Part shown: piece after piece, positions 48,359 through 57,027 of the stretch
Layout of the letters: the number at the start of each line of letters is the position of its first letter
Numbering within the stretch: position 1 is the first letter of the stretch
NCBI RefSeq assembly: GCF_024195285.1
Contig: NZ_JALHBS010000081.1
Location: forward strand, 1-64,000
Source: Aurantimonas marianensis
GTDB lineage: Bacteria > Pseudomonadota > Alphaproteobacteria > Rhizobiales > Rhizobiaceae
Direction of reading: 5' to 3'
DNA length: 64,000 nucleotides
Notes under the pieces: generated by a model
Database searches by the model: none
Told to the model about the DNA's origin: nothing
The model's input: the letters and a program-made list of their open reading frames with translations, nothing else
Position numbers and translations under genes: made by a program

Positions 48359-48381
48359 TAGAGCATCGTAAGGTTCTGATC

Positions 48382-48624
48382 ATGCGCGAGATTCAGTTAC
48401 GGGACGCCAAAGCGATCCTGTCCGCCGTCGTCGACGATGCGGTGCGAGGCGAGCCGTCGGTGATCACCCGGCACGGCCGCAAGCAGGCCGTCGTCATGTC
48501 CTGGGCGGAATGGGAGCGGCTCTCCACTGTACCGAGCTTCGGCCGGCTCTTGATGGCGTCGGGGCTGGCCGTCGACGACCTTCCAAAGCGCAGCGAAATC
48601 CCGCTCCGCGACGCCGGGTTCTGA
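48382..48624 (+). CDS. Phd/YefM-type antitoxin
   Basis: An 80-residue type II antitoxin. The N-terminal Phd/YefM fold is visible in MREIQLRDAKAILSAVVDDAVRGEPSVITRHGRKQAVVMSWAEWERL. The C-terminal tail (LPKRSEIPLRDAGF) would wrap and block the toxin. Its TGA overlaps the toxin ATG (TGATG). The promoter-operator lies just upstream, so autoregulation by the complex is likely. It sits within an inserted segment. Confidence 0.9.
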   Translation: MREIQLRDAKAILSAVVDDAVRGEPSVITRHGRKQAVVMSWAEWERLSTVPSFGRLLMASGLAVDDLPKRSEIPLRDAGF

Positions 48625-49079
48625 TGTATCTGGTCGACACCAACATATTGTCGGCGACGGCGCCAACCACGAAGGTTCCCCTCGCCGAACTGGTGGATTG
48701 GTTGGACGACGCGTCGGAAAGCCTGTTCCTGTCGGCCGTGACGGCAGCCGAAATCCATGACGGGATCGCCAAGCTTGAGCGTCAGGGCGCCGCGCGCAAG
48801 GCAGCGATCTTGAGCGAGTGGTGGGCGGCAGTGGAGCATCTTTATGGGGACCGAATCCTGCCGTTCGATCTCACGACCGCGCGGTTCGCCGGCGCGCTCA
48901 TGGACCGCGCCCGGGGACGCGGCTTCACCCCCGGATTTGCCGATATCGCAATCGCCGCAACGGCCAAGGCCCATGGCCTGACCGTGCTGACGCGCAACGT
49001 CAGGGATTTCGAGCCGCTTGGCATAGCGTTGCTTGATCCCTGCGAAGCGTTGCCGGCGCTGTCGATTCGGGATGGATGA
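48624..49079 (+). CDS. PIN-domain toxin (VapC/FitB type)
   Basis: A 151-residue ribonuclease toxin. The PIN acidic residues are visible: D5 in [11 protein letters not shown], Glu in [12 protein letters not shown], Asp in [17 protein letters not shown] and Asp in [12 protein letters not shown]. It is translated together with the antitoxin (TGATG overlap). The stop codon itself lies inside the second repeat copy of the DUF2585 end. The exact RNA target cannot be predicted. Confidence 0.92.
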   Translation: MYLVDTNILSATAPTTKVPLAELVDWLDDASESLFLSAVTAAEIHDGIAKLERQGAARKAAILSEWWAAVEHLYGDRILPFDLTTARFAGALMDRARGRGFTPGFADIAIAATAKAHGLTVLTRNVRDFEPLGIALLDPCEALPALSIRDG

Positions 49080-49159
49080 TCCGCGACAACCTCACGCTCA
49101 ACGTTCTGATGCTGCTTTGGCCACTCGAGGCGGTGAAGGCTTGGCAGGGCGGGGCTTAG
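49073..49159 (+). repeat. Direct repeat copy 2 (relict DUF2585 3' end)
   Basis: 87 bp repeating the end of DUF2585, including its TAG, on the far side of the toxin-antitoxin module. It has no start codon and is a non-functional remnant. The toxin stop codon (49077-49079) falls in it out of frame. Confidence 0.95.
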
Positions 49160-49194
49160 ACTTTCCGGCCGTTCTCTGCGACCATGGGCCGATC

Positions 49195-49212
49195 GCCGGG
49201 GCCAGCCCCGGC
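49195..49212 (+). promoter_or_regulatory. Hairpin next to the FecR ribosome-binding site
   Basis: GCCGGGGC-CA-GCCCCGGC, 8-bp perfect arms, directly precedes GAGGAGGG and the ATG at 49226. It may influence translation initiation of the FecR gene. Confidence 0.35.
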
Positions 49213-49225
49213 CGAGGAGGGAGCG

Positions 49226-49738
49226 ATGTCAGGCAATCCGCTCAAGAGACTCGCGGCGGCCACCGCTCTTGTGCTTGTGGCGACTGGCGGCGCTTTCGCG
49301 CAGAGCCAGGGTTGCACCTCGACCACGCTGCGCGATCCGCCGCGCCTCGCCATTCGCTGCGCCGGCGGTCTCTTGATCGAAGCCGAAGCGGCAGCCCGCC
49401 TTGAGATCCGCGCACCGGCGGGCGGCGGACCGCCCCACGCCGTGACCTTGGACGGGCGCGCCGCGCTGATCACCGTCGAGCCCGGCCGGCCGTTCCAGAT
49501 ACTGACACCGCACGCCATCGCCTCCGTCCGCGGCACCGTTTACGCGGTCGACGCCGACGCCGGGGCCACCGCCGTCTTTGTCGCAGAGGGCCGCGTCCAC
49601 GTCGCCCGGCGCGGCGGCTCGGACGCGGTCACTCTCGGCCCCGGCGATGGCGTCGACGTCAAGCCCGGCGAACCCTTGATCGTGAAGCGCTGGCCGCAAG
49701 AGCGGGTGTCGCGCCTGTTCGCCCGGTTCGCTCGGTGA
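49226..49738 (+). CDS. FecR-domain periplasmic protein
   Basis: A 170-residue protein with a Sec signal (LKRLAAATALVLVATGGAFAQ) and a FecR-type beta domain: GPGRPFQILTPHAIASVRGTVYAVDADAGATAVFVAEGRVHVARRGG-like residues, where TPHAIASVRGT and V-x-EGRV are diagnostic. The ATG at 49226 has GGAGGGAG. Its stop overlaps the cyclase GTG start (GTGA), so the two are coupled. FecR domains act as periplasmic sensors. Here it may report to the CHASE2 receptor of the cyclase. Confidence 0.82.
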   Translation: MSGNPLKRLAAATALVLVATGGAFAQSQGCTSTTLRDPPRLAIRCAGGLLIEAEAAARLEIRAPAGGGPPHAVTLDGRAALITVEPGRPFQILTPHAIASVRGTVYAVDADAGATAVFVAEGRVHVARRGGSDAVTLGPGDGVDVKPGEPLIVKRWPQERVSRLFARFAR

Positions 49739-51600
49739 TCACGGCGCGGCTCGCGCGTCTGCCATTGTCGGCCGTAGCCGCCGCCACTCTTCTTGCGGGA
49801 ATCTGGGCCGGATGGCTTGGTGTCACGCATCTCGCCGCCGAGCGCAGCTTTGTCGACCGGATCGAGGAACCGCTCGCCGACATACGGCTCCTGATCGCCG
49901 GCCCCCGGCCCCCGCCCGCCGCGGTGATCATCGTCGCCATCGACGACGAAACCGTCGCGGCCGAAAACGGCTACCCGCTTGCCCGCGACCGCATCGCCGA
50001 GGTGGTCCGCGGCATCGCCGCCGCCGGAGCGCAAGCGCTCGCCGTCGACATCCTTTTCATCGCCCCCTCCACCGCCTTTGCCGATCGAGCGCTCGCCGAT
50101 GCGTTGGCGGCCGTCCCCTCCGTCATCGCCGCCGCAGGACAATTCGACCGCACGCGGGAGCAGGCGATCGCCGCCCCGGCGACCGCCGATGAATTGTGGC
50201 CGCTCGCCCCGCTGACCCGCGTGGCCTCGGTCGGGCTGGTCAACGTCTCGACCGATGCCGGCGGCACGCCGCGCCACCTGCCGCTGGTCGTCGGGACGAC
50301 GCGTGGTCCCGTGCCGGGCTTCGCGCTTGCGGCCACCGCGCTCTATCACGGCACCGAGCCGGTGCTCGGTTCGGCCTCCGTCACGGTGGCCGGGTCGCGC
50401 ATTCCGCTGGACGCGGGCTGGCATCTTCCGCTGCGCGTCCACGGTTCGGCGAAGACGATCGCCACGGTCAGCGCGCTCGACTTCCTGTCCACGTCCGGCG
50501 CGCGGCCGCCATCGCTCTCCGGCCGCATCGCCGTCCTTGGCGTGACCGCGACAGCGGTCGGCGATACATTCGGAACCCCCTTCGACCCGGTCACGCCCGG
50601 GGTCGAGATCCAGGCGACCGGCATCGCGCAGTTGCTCGGTGGCGCCGGTCTCGTCCGCGACGATCGGGTTCGCCGGGCCGATGCGACGCTGGCCGTACTG
50701 CTTGCCCTGGGAGGGACCTTGCTGGTTGCACTGGTGCCATTGACCTATGCGCTGCCGGTCGTCGCTTTCGTCCTCTTCCTGATTCTCGGCGCGACGGCGG
50801 TTCTTTTCGGTCACGGCATCTGGATGAGCGCCGCCCTGCCTCTGGCCGCAAGCATGCCGCCGATCGCGCTGACCGCCTTCGCGCGGCAGATGCACGAGCG
50901 CCGCCAGGCCGGGCTGATGCTGCGGACGGAAGAGGCCTTGCGCAGGTTCCAACCGGCAGCGCTGGCCGAACGCATCGCCGACGATCCGACCTTCCTGAAC
51001 GCGCCGCTGGAGCAGATGGCGGCGGTCCTGTTCGTCGATCTCGCCGGTTTCACCAGCCAGAGCGAGCGGCTCGGCCCTGCCTTGACGCACGCGTTCCTGA
51101 AGCAGTTCCACACGCTGGTCGTCGACGACATCAACGCCCATCAGGGCGTCGTCATGAATTTCATGGGCGACGGCGCGATGATCGTCTTCGGCGTTGCCGA
51201 CGACACGGCGGACCCCGCCGGCCGGGCCTTCGCGGCGGGATTTGCGCTGGCAAATGATGTCAGCGCCTGGCTCGAACGACAGGGCGCCGGTGGCGGCGGA
51301 CCGGGCATCCGGCTCGGCCTCCACTTCGGGACTGTCAGCTTGTCCAGGCTGGGCCACGAAATCCACCAGCAGATCAGCGTCAGCGGCGACACGGTGAATG
51401 TGGCGAGCCGGCTGATGGAAGTCGCCAAATCCGCCGGTGCGACGATTGCCGCCTCGATGGACCTCATCGAGGCGATGGACGGAACGATCGATGATGCCGG
51501 CGAGCCGGACGAGGTACGCATGGTCGATATCCGGGGTCGTCGGCAGAGCGTGAACGTCGCCCTGTGGCGTCAGGCGAATTTGGATGCGCGGCATCGATGA
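49735..51600 (+). CDS. CHASE2-domain adenylate/guanylate cyclase
   Basis: A 621-residue class III cyclase. A TM segment near residues 10-28 is followed by a periplasmic CHASE2 sensor (about 40-310; IVAIDDETVAAENGYPLARDRIAEVV, AVDILFIAPS). Three TM segments (about 320-385) come next, then the catalytic domain. Metal-binding Asp residues are in VLFVDLAGFTSQSE (about residue 435) and FMGDGAMIVFG (about residue 478). GLHFGTVSL and GDTVNVASRL complete the site. It would make cAMP (or cGMP) in response to a periplasmic cue. Confidence 0.9.
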   Translation: MITARLARLPLSAVAAATLLAGIWAGWLGVTHLAAERSFVDRIEEPLADIRLLIAGPRPPPAAVIIVAIDDETVAAENGYPLARDRIAEVVRGIAAAGAQALAVDILFIAPSTAFADRALADALAAVPSVIAAAGQFDRTREQAIAAPATADELWPLAPLTRVASVGLVNVSTDAGGTPRHLPLVVGTTRGPVPGFALAATALYHGTEPVLGSASVTVAGSRIPLDAGWHLPLRVHGSAKTIATVSALDFLSTSGARPPSLSGRIAVLGVTATAVGDTFGTPFDPVTPGVEIQATGIAQLLGGAGLVRDDRVRRADATLAVLLALGGTLLVALVPLTYALPVVAFVLFLILGATAVLFGHGIWMSAALPLAASMPPIALTAFARQMHERRQAGLMLRTEEALRRFQPAALAERIADDPTFLNAPLEQMAAVLFVDLAGFTSQSERLGPALTHAFLKQFHTLVVDDINAHQGVVMNFMGDGAMIVFGVADDTADPAGRAFAAGFALANDVSAWLERQGAGGGGPGIRLGLHFGTVSLSRLGHEIHQQISVSGDTVNVASRLMEVAKSAGATIAASMDLIEAMDGTIDDAGEPDEVRMVDIRGRRQSVNVALWRQANLDARHR

Positions 51601-51643
51601 GGCTGGCGCCGCCGGCAGTCGCAACTGTGAGGAAATGCGCTCC

Positions 51644-52885
51644 TCAATCCTCCGCGTAGAGCACCCGATGGTCGAGCGGATAGCGCGCGAACAGCGCCAG
51701 ACTGGCCGCGCCCATCGCGCGGGCGATCGAGCCGAAACTGCCGGGCCTGATTTCCAGCGGCGTCAGGCCCAGGCGCTTGAGGCTCATCATGGCCCGCTCG
51801 GTTTCCTCGATGAGCCGGGTCCGCACCGCCGGCGGAAAACCGCCGTCGATCATCGCGCATTCGAAATCATAGAGCGAACTGGCCGCGACGAGGGCATGGG
51901 CAAGTCCCTCTCCGGCGATCGCCAGCCAGCGGTCGAGACTATCGCCGAGCCCGTCCCAGGCCGCATCGCTTCGCCAGATTTCCAGCGGATCGCCGCCTTG
52001 TTCCGCGATCATCTTCTCCAGAACATGGATCGAGGCGACGTTGATCAACTGGTCGAAGCCGGCCGCGTCGGAGCCGGCCGTCCTGGCGCGGGGCACCGGC
52101 ATCGGGCCGAGCGCCCCGGCATTGCCGGTACGGCCGGTGACGAGGGTGCCGTCGATGACGAGGCCGCCGCCGACGAAGGCGCCGACGAAGACATAGAGAT
52201 AGTCCGAGGACCGGGCGGCGCCGAAGACGTTCTCGGCGGCGCAGGCCGCCGTCGCATCGTTGGCGAGATGGACGGGCAGGCCGGTCGCCTCGCCCAAGGC
52301 TCCGGCGATGTCGGCGGTTCGCCATTCGTCCATGCTAGCTGCCGGCGCGCCGATCTCCTCGGCCCAGGACCACAGTTCGAAGGGCATGGCGATGCCGAGG
52401 CCGACGATCCGGGTCCGCAGCTTCGGGTCGATCGCGGCGACGACGCGCGCCTCGGCGGCGCCGACGAAATCGAGTACGGCGTCGAGGCGCGGATACGCAT
52501 AGGTCTGGCGCTCGCTCGCCCGCACCCGGCCGACGAAATCCATCAGCACCAGCTCGGCCGAGCGCCGGCCGATCTTGAGCCCGAGCGAGAACGCGCCGTC
52601 CGGATTGAGCCGCATCGGCACCGACGGCTGGCCGACCCGGCCGCGCCGGGGTTTTTCGCGCAAAACCAGTTGATCGGCCTCGAGCACCCGCATGATCACC
52701 GAGGCGGTCTGCGGCGACAGGCCGCTGCGCCTGGCGATATCGGCCTTGGCCAGTTCGCCGTGGCGGCGGATCAGCGTCAGCACCGCGCGCTCGTTCTGGG
52801 CTCTCATTCCAGCCTGGCTGGAGCCGTGCATTCGCTCGTCGCGGCGTATCGCCTCGGCGGCCTCGCGGGGCGTGGTCTGGTCCAT
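51644..52885 (-). CDS. ROK-family transcriptional repressor (FrcR-like)
   Basis: A 413-residue regulator with an N-terminal winged helix (ERAVLTLIRRHGELAKADIARRSGLSPQTASVIMRVLEADQLV) and a sugar-kinase-like ROK domain. Segments GRTGNAGALGPMPV and LANDATAACAAENVFG match the ROK fold, but the classic zinc-binding CxCGxxGC motif is not visible. The ATG at 52885 follows GGGAGGAACGC. It is divergent from frcB, as in rhizobia where an ROK protein regulates fructose uptake, and an inverted repeat lies between. Confidence 0.85.
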   Translation of the reverse strand: MDQTTPREAAEAIRRDERMHGSSQAGMRAQNERAVLTLIRRHGELAKADIARRSGLSPQTASVIMRVLEADQLVLREKPRRGRVGQPSVPMRLNPDGAFSLGLKIGRRSAELVLMDFVGRVRASERQTYAYPRLDAVLDFVGAAEARVVAAIDPKLRTRIVGLGIAMPFELWSWAEEIGAPAASMDEWRTADIAGALGEATGLPVHLANDATAACAAENVFGAARSSDYLYVFVGAFVGGGLVIDGTLVTGRTGNAGALGPMPVPRARTAGSDAAGFDQLINVASIHVLEKMIAEQGGDPLEIWRSDAAWDGLGDSLDRWLAIAGEGLAHALVAASSLYDFECAMIDGGFPPAVRTRLIEETERAMMSLKRLGLTPLEIRPGSFGSIARAMGAASLALFARYPLDHRVLYAED

Positions 52886-52995
52886 GCGTTCCTCCCGACC
52901 CCGGGGACCGCAGGCAGCCCGTGGGGTGGCACCGGCCAGGCTCATCATGCCGATACCGGCTCCACTGTTTCACCGACCGACACCTCCGTCAATAA

Positions 52996-53014
52996 ATAAA
53001 TCCACTTGATTTAT
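52996..53014. promoter_or_regulatory. Putative ROK operator
   Basis: ATAAATC-N5-GATTTAT, a perfect 7-bp inverted repeat in a strikingly AT-rich island of the 253-bp divergent gap between the ROK gene and frcB. A TTGACA element (53020-53025) follows immediately in the frcB direction. Confidence 0.6.
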
Positions 53015-53138
53015 CTTCATTGACAAGCGCTTCGCCCTGGTGTTTCGTGCTAGACGATCGGGCGGCGAGGAGGCCGCCCGGCATCGCCGACCGGGCTTCG
53101 ACATCCGGCACGGGAATTTCAACTGGGAGGTTTCGTCC

Positions 53139-54170
53139 GTGACAATTCGCACGCTTCTTGCATCCACCGCCATCGTCGCCGCCACGGCCTTCGCCTTGAC
53201 CGCACCCGCCGCCGCGCAGGACACCACCAAGGCCTGCCTGATCACCAAGACCGACATCAACCCGTTCTTCGTCAAGATGAAGGAAGGCGCCACCGCCAAG
53301 GCCGAGGAGCTCGGCGTCGAACTGTCGACCTTCGCCGGCAAGGTCGACGGCGACCACGAGACCCAGGTCCAGGCGGTCGAGAGCTGCATCGCGGCCGGCG
53401 CCAAGGGCATCCTGATCACCGCCTCCGACACCAAGGCGATCACCGACGTCGTCAAGCAGGCGCGCGACCAGGGCGTTCTGGTCATCGCTCTCGATACGCC
53501 GCTGGAGCCGATCGATGCGGCCGACGCCACCTTCGCCACCGACAATTTCAAGGCCGGCGAGCTGATCGGCCAGTGGGCCGCCGCGACCCTCGGCGACGAG
53601 GCCCAGAACGCCAAGATCGCCCTTCTCGACCTGGCGCCCTCGGCCCCCTCGGTCGACGTGCTGCGCGATCAGGGCTTCCTCAAGGGCTTCGGCATCGACA
53701 TCAAGGATGAGAAGAAGATCGGCGACGAGGACGATCCGCGCATCGTCGGCCACGACGTCACCGCCGGCAACGAGGAAGGCGGCCGCACGGCGATGGAGAA
53801 CCTTCTGCAGAAGGACCCCGACATCAACGTCGTCTACACGATCAACGAGCCCTCGGCCGCTGGCGCCTACGAGGCGCTGAAAGCCTTCGGCAAGGAAGAC
53901 GGCGTGTTGATCGTCTCCGTCGACGGCGGCTGCCCGGGCGTCAAGAACGTCGAGGAAGGCGTCATCGGCGCCACCTCGCAGCAAGACCCGCTGGACATGG
54001 CTGCCAAGGGCATCGAGGCGATCGCCCAGTTCGCCGAGGACGGGACCGTACCGCAACCGACCGAGGGCAAGGACTTCTTCGACACCGGCGTCAACCTCGT
54101 CACCGCACAGCCGGCGGAGGGCGTGGATTCGATCGACGTCAAGGAAGGCACCGACCGCTGCTGGGGCTGA
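53139..54170 (+). CDS. frcB: Fructose-type sugar-binding protein FrcB
   Basis: A 343-residue periplasmic binding protein of the ribose/fructose group. The signal ([22 protein letters not shown]) is followed by [30 protein letters not shown]. Sugar-pocket segments are [39 protein letters not shown] and [13 protein letters not shown]. The GTG at 53139 has GGGAGG. It opens frcBCA, with a hairpin before the permease gene. Fructose specificity is inferred from similarity to rhizobial FrcB. Confidence 0.85.
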   Translation: MTIRTLLASTAIVAATAFALTAPAAAQDTTKACLITKTDINPFFVKMKEGATAKAEELGVELSTFAGKVDGDHETQVQAVESCIAAGAKGILITASDTKAITDVVKQARDQGVLVIALDTPLEPIDAADATFATDNFKAGELIGQWAAATLGDEAQNAKIALLDLAPSAPSVDVLRDQGFLKGFGIDIKDEKKIGDEDDPRIVGHDVTAGNEEGGRTAMENLLQKDPDINVVYTINEPSAAGAYEALKAFGKEDGVLIVSVDGGCPGVKNVEEGVIGATSQQDPLDMAAKGIEAIAQFAEDGTVPQPTEGKDFFDTGVNLVTAQPAEGVDSIDVKEGTDRCWG

Positions 54171-54181
54171 GTTAGCCGGCC

Positions 54182-54207
54182 CGGGCGGCCCCGAAGCGGG
54201 CCGCCCG
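54182..54207 (+). terminator. Intercistronic hairpin between frcB and frcC
   Basis: CGGGCGGCCC and GGGCCGCCCG form a 10-bp stem with a 6-nt loop, without a T-run. Such hairpins after a binding-protein gene usually stabilise its mRNA and lower expression of the permease downstream. Confidence 0.55.
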
Positions 54208-54272
54208 CTTGACCGCGCCTTTTCTTCGCGCGTTGATGCGTTATTGGCCCTGGCCTTCCGGAGCGACACGCC

Positions 54273-55343
54273 ATGAGTGAAACGACCGACAAGGGGGAGG
54301 ATTTCGAATCCTCCCTCAGCCAGAGCGACACCGCCGTCGCCGCCTTCGGCCATCGCCCGCGCGGCGCGCTCGGCAACCTGCAGCACTTCCTGCACGGCAA
54401 TCCGACGATGGTGCCGGTGATCGTTCTCCTGCTGTCGGTGCTGGTGTTCGGCTTCGTCTCCGACAATTTCTTTTCCGCGTTCAACCTGTCGCTGATCATG
54501 CAGCAGGTGGCCATCGTCGGCATATTGGCGGCGGCGCAGAGCCTCGTCATCCTCACCGCCGGCATCGACCTGTCGGTCGCCGCCGTCATGGTGATGGTTT
54601 CGGTGATCATGGGCCGGCTGTCGACCGAATTCGGCCTGCCGGTGCCGCTGGCGATCCTGGTCGGCCTCGTCGTCGGCGCGCTGACCGGCCTGCTCAACGG
54701 CGTTCTGGTTACCCGCGTGCGGCTGCCACCCTTCATCACGACGCTGGGCACCTGGAACATCTTCCTGGCGCTGAACTATTATTTTTCCAATCGCGAGACC
54801 ATCCGCAGTCAGACGCTCGACGCCGAGGCGCCGCTGCTGAAGCTGTTCGGGGAGCGCTTCACCGTCGGCGGGGCAGTATTGACCTGGGGAGTCGTGCTGA
54901 TGATCGCGATCTTCCTGATCCTTTGGTACGTGCTCAACCGCACTGCCTGGGGCCGGCATGTCTACGCCATCGGCGACGACAAGGAGGCGGCGGAACTGTC
55001 GGGCATTCGCACCGACCGCACGCTGGTCTCGGTTTACGTGCTCTCCGGCTTCATCTGCGCAATCGCCGCCTGGGCCTCGATCGGCCGGGTCGGCTCGGTC
55101 AGCCCGACATCCTTCTTCGAGGCCAATCTGGAATCGATCACCGCCGTGGTCATCGGCGGCATTTCGCTGTTCGGCGGTCGCGGCTCGATCCTCGGGCCGA
55201 TGATCGGCGCGTTGATCGTCGGGGTGTTCAATTCCGGGCTGCGGCTCGGCGGTGTCGATGTGCTCTGGCAGGTCTTCGCCACCGGCTGGCTCATCATCAT
55301 CGCGGTCGCCATCGACCAGTGGATCAGGAAGATCTCCGCATGA
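54273..55343 (+). CDS. frcC: Fructose-type ABC permease FrcC
   Basis: A 356-residue permease of the RbsC/FrcC family with about 8-10 TM segments. The first, VPVIVLLLSVLVFGFVSDNFFS, is near residue 50. The family motif VAIVGILAAAQSLVILTAGIDLSVAAVMV is followed by GALTGLLNGVLVTRVRLPPFITTLGTWNIF and GDDKEAAELSGIRTDRTL. It follows frcB by 102 bp and overlaps frcA by ATGA. Confidence 0.9.
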   Translation: MSETTDKGEDFESSLSQSDTAVAAFGHRPRGALGNLQHFLHGNPTMVPVIVLLLSVLVFGFVSDNFFSAFNLSLIMQQVAIVGILAAAQSLVILTAGIDLSVAAVMVMVSVIMGRLSTEFGLPVPLAILVGLVVGALTGLLNGVLVTRVRLPPFITTLGTWNIFLALNYYFSNRETIRSQTLDAEAPLLKLFGERFTVGGAVLTWGVVLMIAIFLILWYVLNRTAWGRHVYAIGDDKEAAELSGIRTDRTLVSVYVLSGFICAIAAWASIGRVGSVSPTSFFEANLESITAVVIGGISLFGGRGSILGPMIGALIVGVFNSGLRLGGVDVLWQVFATGWLIIIAVAIDQWIRKISA

Positions 55344-56128
55344 GCGCCTCCCAGACCCCCGTCCTGTCGGCCCGCGGCCTCGTCAAGAACTATGGCCGCG
55401 TGACCGCCCTCGACCATGCCGATTTCGACCTCTATCCGGGCGAGATCCTGGCGGTCATCGGCGACAATGGCGCCGGCAAGTCGACGCTGATCAAGGCGCT
55501 CTCAGGCGCGGTCGTCGTCGACGAGGGCGACATCCGGCTGAACGGCGAGTCGGTGCGGTTCACCGCGCCGATGCAGGCGCGCGAAGCTGGCATCGAGACG
55601 GTTTACCAGAATCTCGCATTGTCGCCGGCGCTGTCGATCGCCGACAACATGTTCCTGGGACGTGAAATCCGCAAACCCGGCCCGCTCGGCAAATATTTCC
55701 GCATGCTCGACCGAAGGGCGATGGAGAAGATCGCCCGCGACAAGCTCTCCGAGCTTGGTCTGATGACCATCCAGAACATCGCCCAGGCGGTGGAGACGCT
55801 GTCCGGCGGCCAGCGCCAGGGCGTCGCGGTGGCCCGCGCCGCGGCCTTCGGCTCCAAGGTGCTGATCCTCGACGAGCCGACGGCGGCGCTCGGCGTCAAG
55901 GAATCGCGCAAGGTTCTGGAACTGATCCAGGACGTGCGCTCGCGCGGCATGCCGATCGTCCTGATCTCTCACAATATGCCGCATGTCTTCGAGGTCGCCG
56001 ACCGCATCCACATCCACCGGCTGGGACGGCGCCTGTGCGTCGTCGACCCGAAGAACGCGACGATGAACGACGCGGTGGCGCTGATGACCGGCGCCAAGCA
56101 GCCGGAACCGGAGATGGCGGCGGCGTGA
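55340..56128 (+). CDS. frcA: Fructose-type ABC ATPase FrcA
   Basis: A 262-residue single-domain sugar ABC ATPase. Walker A is GDNGAGKST, the signature LSGGQRQGVAVARA and Walker B VLILDEPTAALGVKES, with the switch His in ISHNMPHVFE. It has one nucleotide-binding domain, unlike the two-domain RbsA, in keeping with FrcA. The ATG at 55340 overlaps the frcC stop. The expected fructokinase gene (frcK) does not follow; a GST gene does. Confidence 0.9.
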   Translation: MSASQTPVLSARGLVKNYGRVTALDHADFDLYPGEILAVIGDNGAGKSTLIKALSGAVVVDEGDIRLNGESVRFTAPMQAREAGIETVYQNLALSPALSIADNMFLGREIRKPGPLGKYFRMLDRRAMEKIARDKLSELGLMTIQNIAQAVETLSGGQRQGVAVARAAAFGSKVLILDEPTAALGVKESRKVLELIQDVRSRGMPIVLISHNMPHVFEVADRIHIHRLGRRLCVVDPKNATMNDAVALMTGAKQPEPEMAAA

Positions 56129-56209
56129 TTTCACGCTTGCGAGGGTGACGACCGGCGGCTTACGGCGCACCGCGGGCAGATGCCCCGCATTGAAGGAGCA
56201 CGCCGACCC

Positions 56210-56941
56210 GTGGCCTACGACCTCTATTACTGGCCCGCGATCCCAGGCCGCGGCGAGTATGTCCGCCTCGTCCTGGAGGCAGCGGAAATGCCCTATCGCG
56301 ACGTGGCGCGGCTGCCGGAGAGCGAAGGTGGCGGTAGCGGCGCCATGATGGCGTTCGTCGCGGGCCGTCACGGCCATCGCACCCCCTTCGCGCCACCCTT
56401 CCTCGTGGATGGAGATCTGCTGATTTCGCAGACCGCCGAGATCTGTGCCTTTCTCGGCGAGCGTCATGGGCTTGCACCAGAGGACGAAGCGGACCGGCTG
56501 TTCGCCCGCTCGATCGCGCTGACCACTGCCGATTTCGTCAACGAGGCGCACGACGCCCATCACCCGATCGGTGTCGAGGACTATTACGAGGACCAAAGGA
56601 GCGAGGCGAAGCGTCGCGCGACCGGATTTCGCGACAGACGCATGCCGAAATATCTCGGCTGGTACGAGCGCCTGATCGCCGCCAATCCGACGGGATCGGG
56701 CCATCTCGTCGGCGATCGCCTGACCTATGCCGATCTCGGCCTGTTCCAGACCCTTGCCGGCCTCGCCTACGCCTTCCCGACGCGGATGGCGGGCATCGGG
56801 GGGGACTATCCGAAAACCGTGGCGCTGGCCGCCCGAGTGGCGTCCCGACCCGCGGTTGCGGCCTATTTGACGAGCGAGCGGCGTATCGCCTTCAACGAGG
56901 ACGGCATCTTCCGCCACTACCCGGAGCTCGACGGGGCGTAA
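56210..56941 (+). CDS. Glutathione S-transferase (sigma-like)
   Basis: A 243-residue GST. The N-terminal domain reads VAYDLYYWPAIPGRGEYVRLVLEAAEMPYRDV, with the Tyr region and IPGRGEYVR typical of sigma/S-crystallin-like GSTs. The glutathione-binding PPFLVDGDLLISQTAEICAFL follows, then a helical C-terminal domain. The GTG at 56210 has AAGGAG 11 nt upstream. It is 81 bp downstream of frcA and convergent with the transglycosylase. The role is unknown. Confidence 0.82.
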   Translation: MAYDLYYWPAIPGRGEYVRLVLEAAEMPYRDVARLPESEGGGSGAMMAFVAGRHGHRTPFAPPFLVDGDLLISQTAEICAFLGERHGLAPEDEADRLFARSIALTTADFVNEAHDAHHPIGVEDYYEDQRSEAKRRATGFRDRRMPKYLGWYERLIAANPTGSGHLVGDRLTYADLGLFQTLAGLAYAFPTRMAGIGGDYPKTVALAARVASRPAVAAYLTSERRIAFNEDGIFRHYPELDGA

Positions 56942-56960
56942 GCGCGGCGTCAAGCGCGAA

Positions 56961-56983
56961 CGCCCCGGCACGAGGCCGGGGCG
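56961..56983. terminator. Hairpin between convergent GST and transglycosylase genes
   Basis: CGCCCCGGC and GCCGGGGCG form a 9-bp perfect stem with an ACGAG loop and no T-run, lying between the two convergent genes. Confidence 0.45.
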
Positions 56984-57027
56984 CGCAACGTATCAACGGC
57001 GGAGCGCGAAGCCCCGCCCTGAGGTCA

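Larger units (their letters stand above)
48194..49159 (+). mobile_element. Toxin-antitoxin insertion at the DUF2585 3' end
   Basis: The module and its promoter are bracketed by two 87-bp copies of the gene end. No integrase, transposase or terminal inverted repeats are visible, so the mechanism is open: recombination with a donor fragment, or loss of a larger element. Confidence 0.65.

Noticed and set aside
48281-48381. The toxin-antitoxin insertion as an insertion sequence or transposon
   Set aside because: No transposase, terminal inverted repeats or short target duplication; the flanks are an 87-bp gene-end repeat instead.
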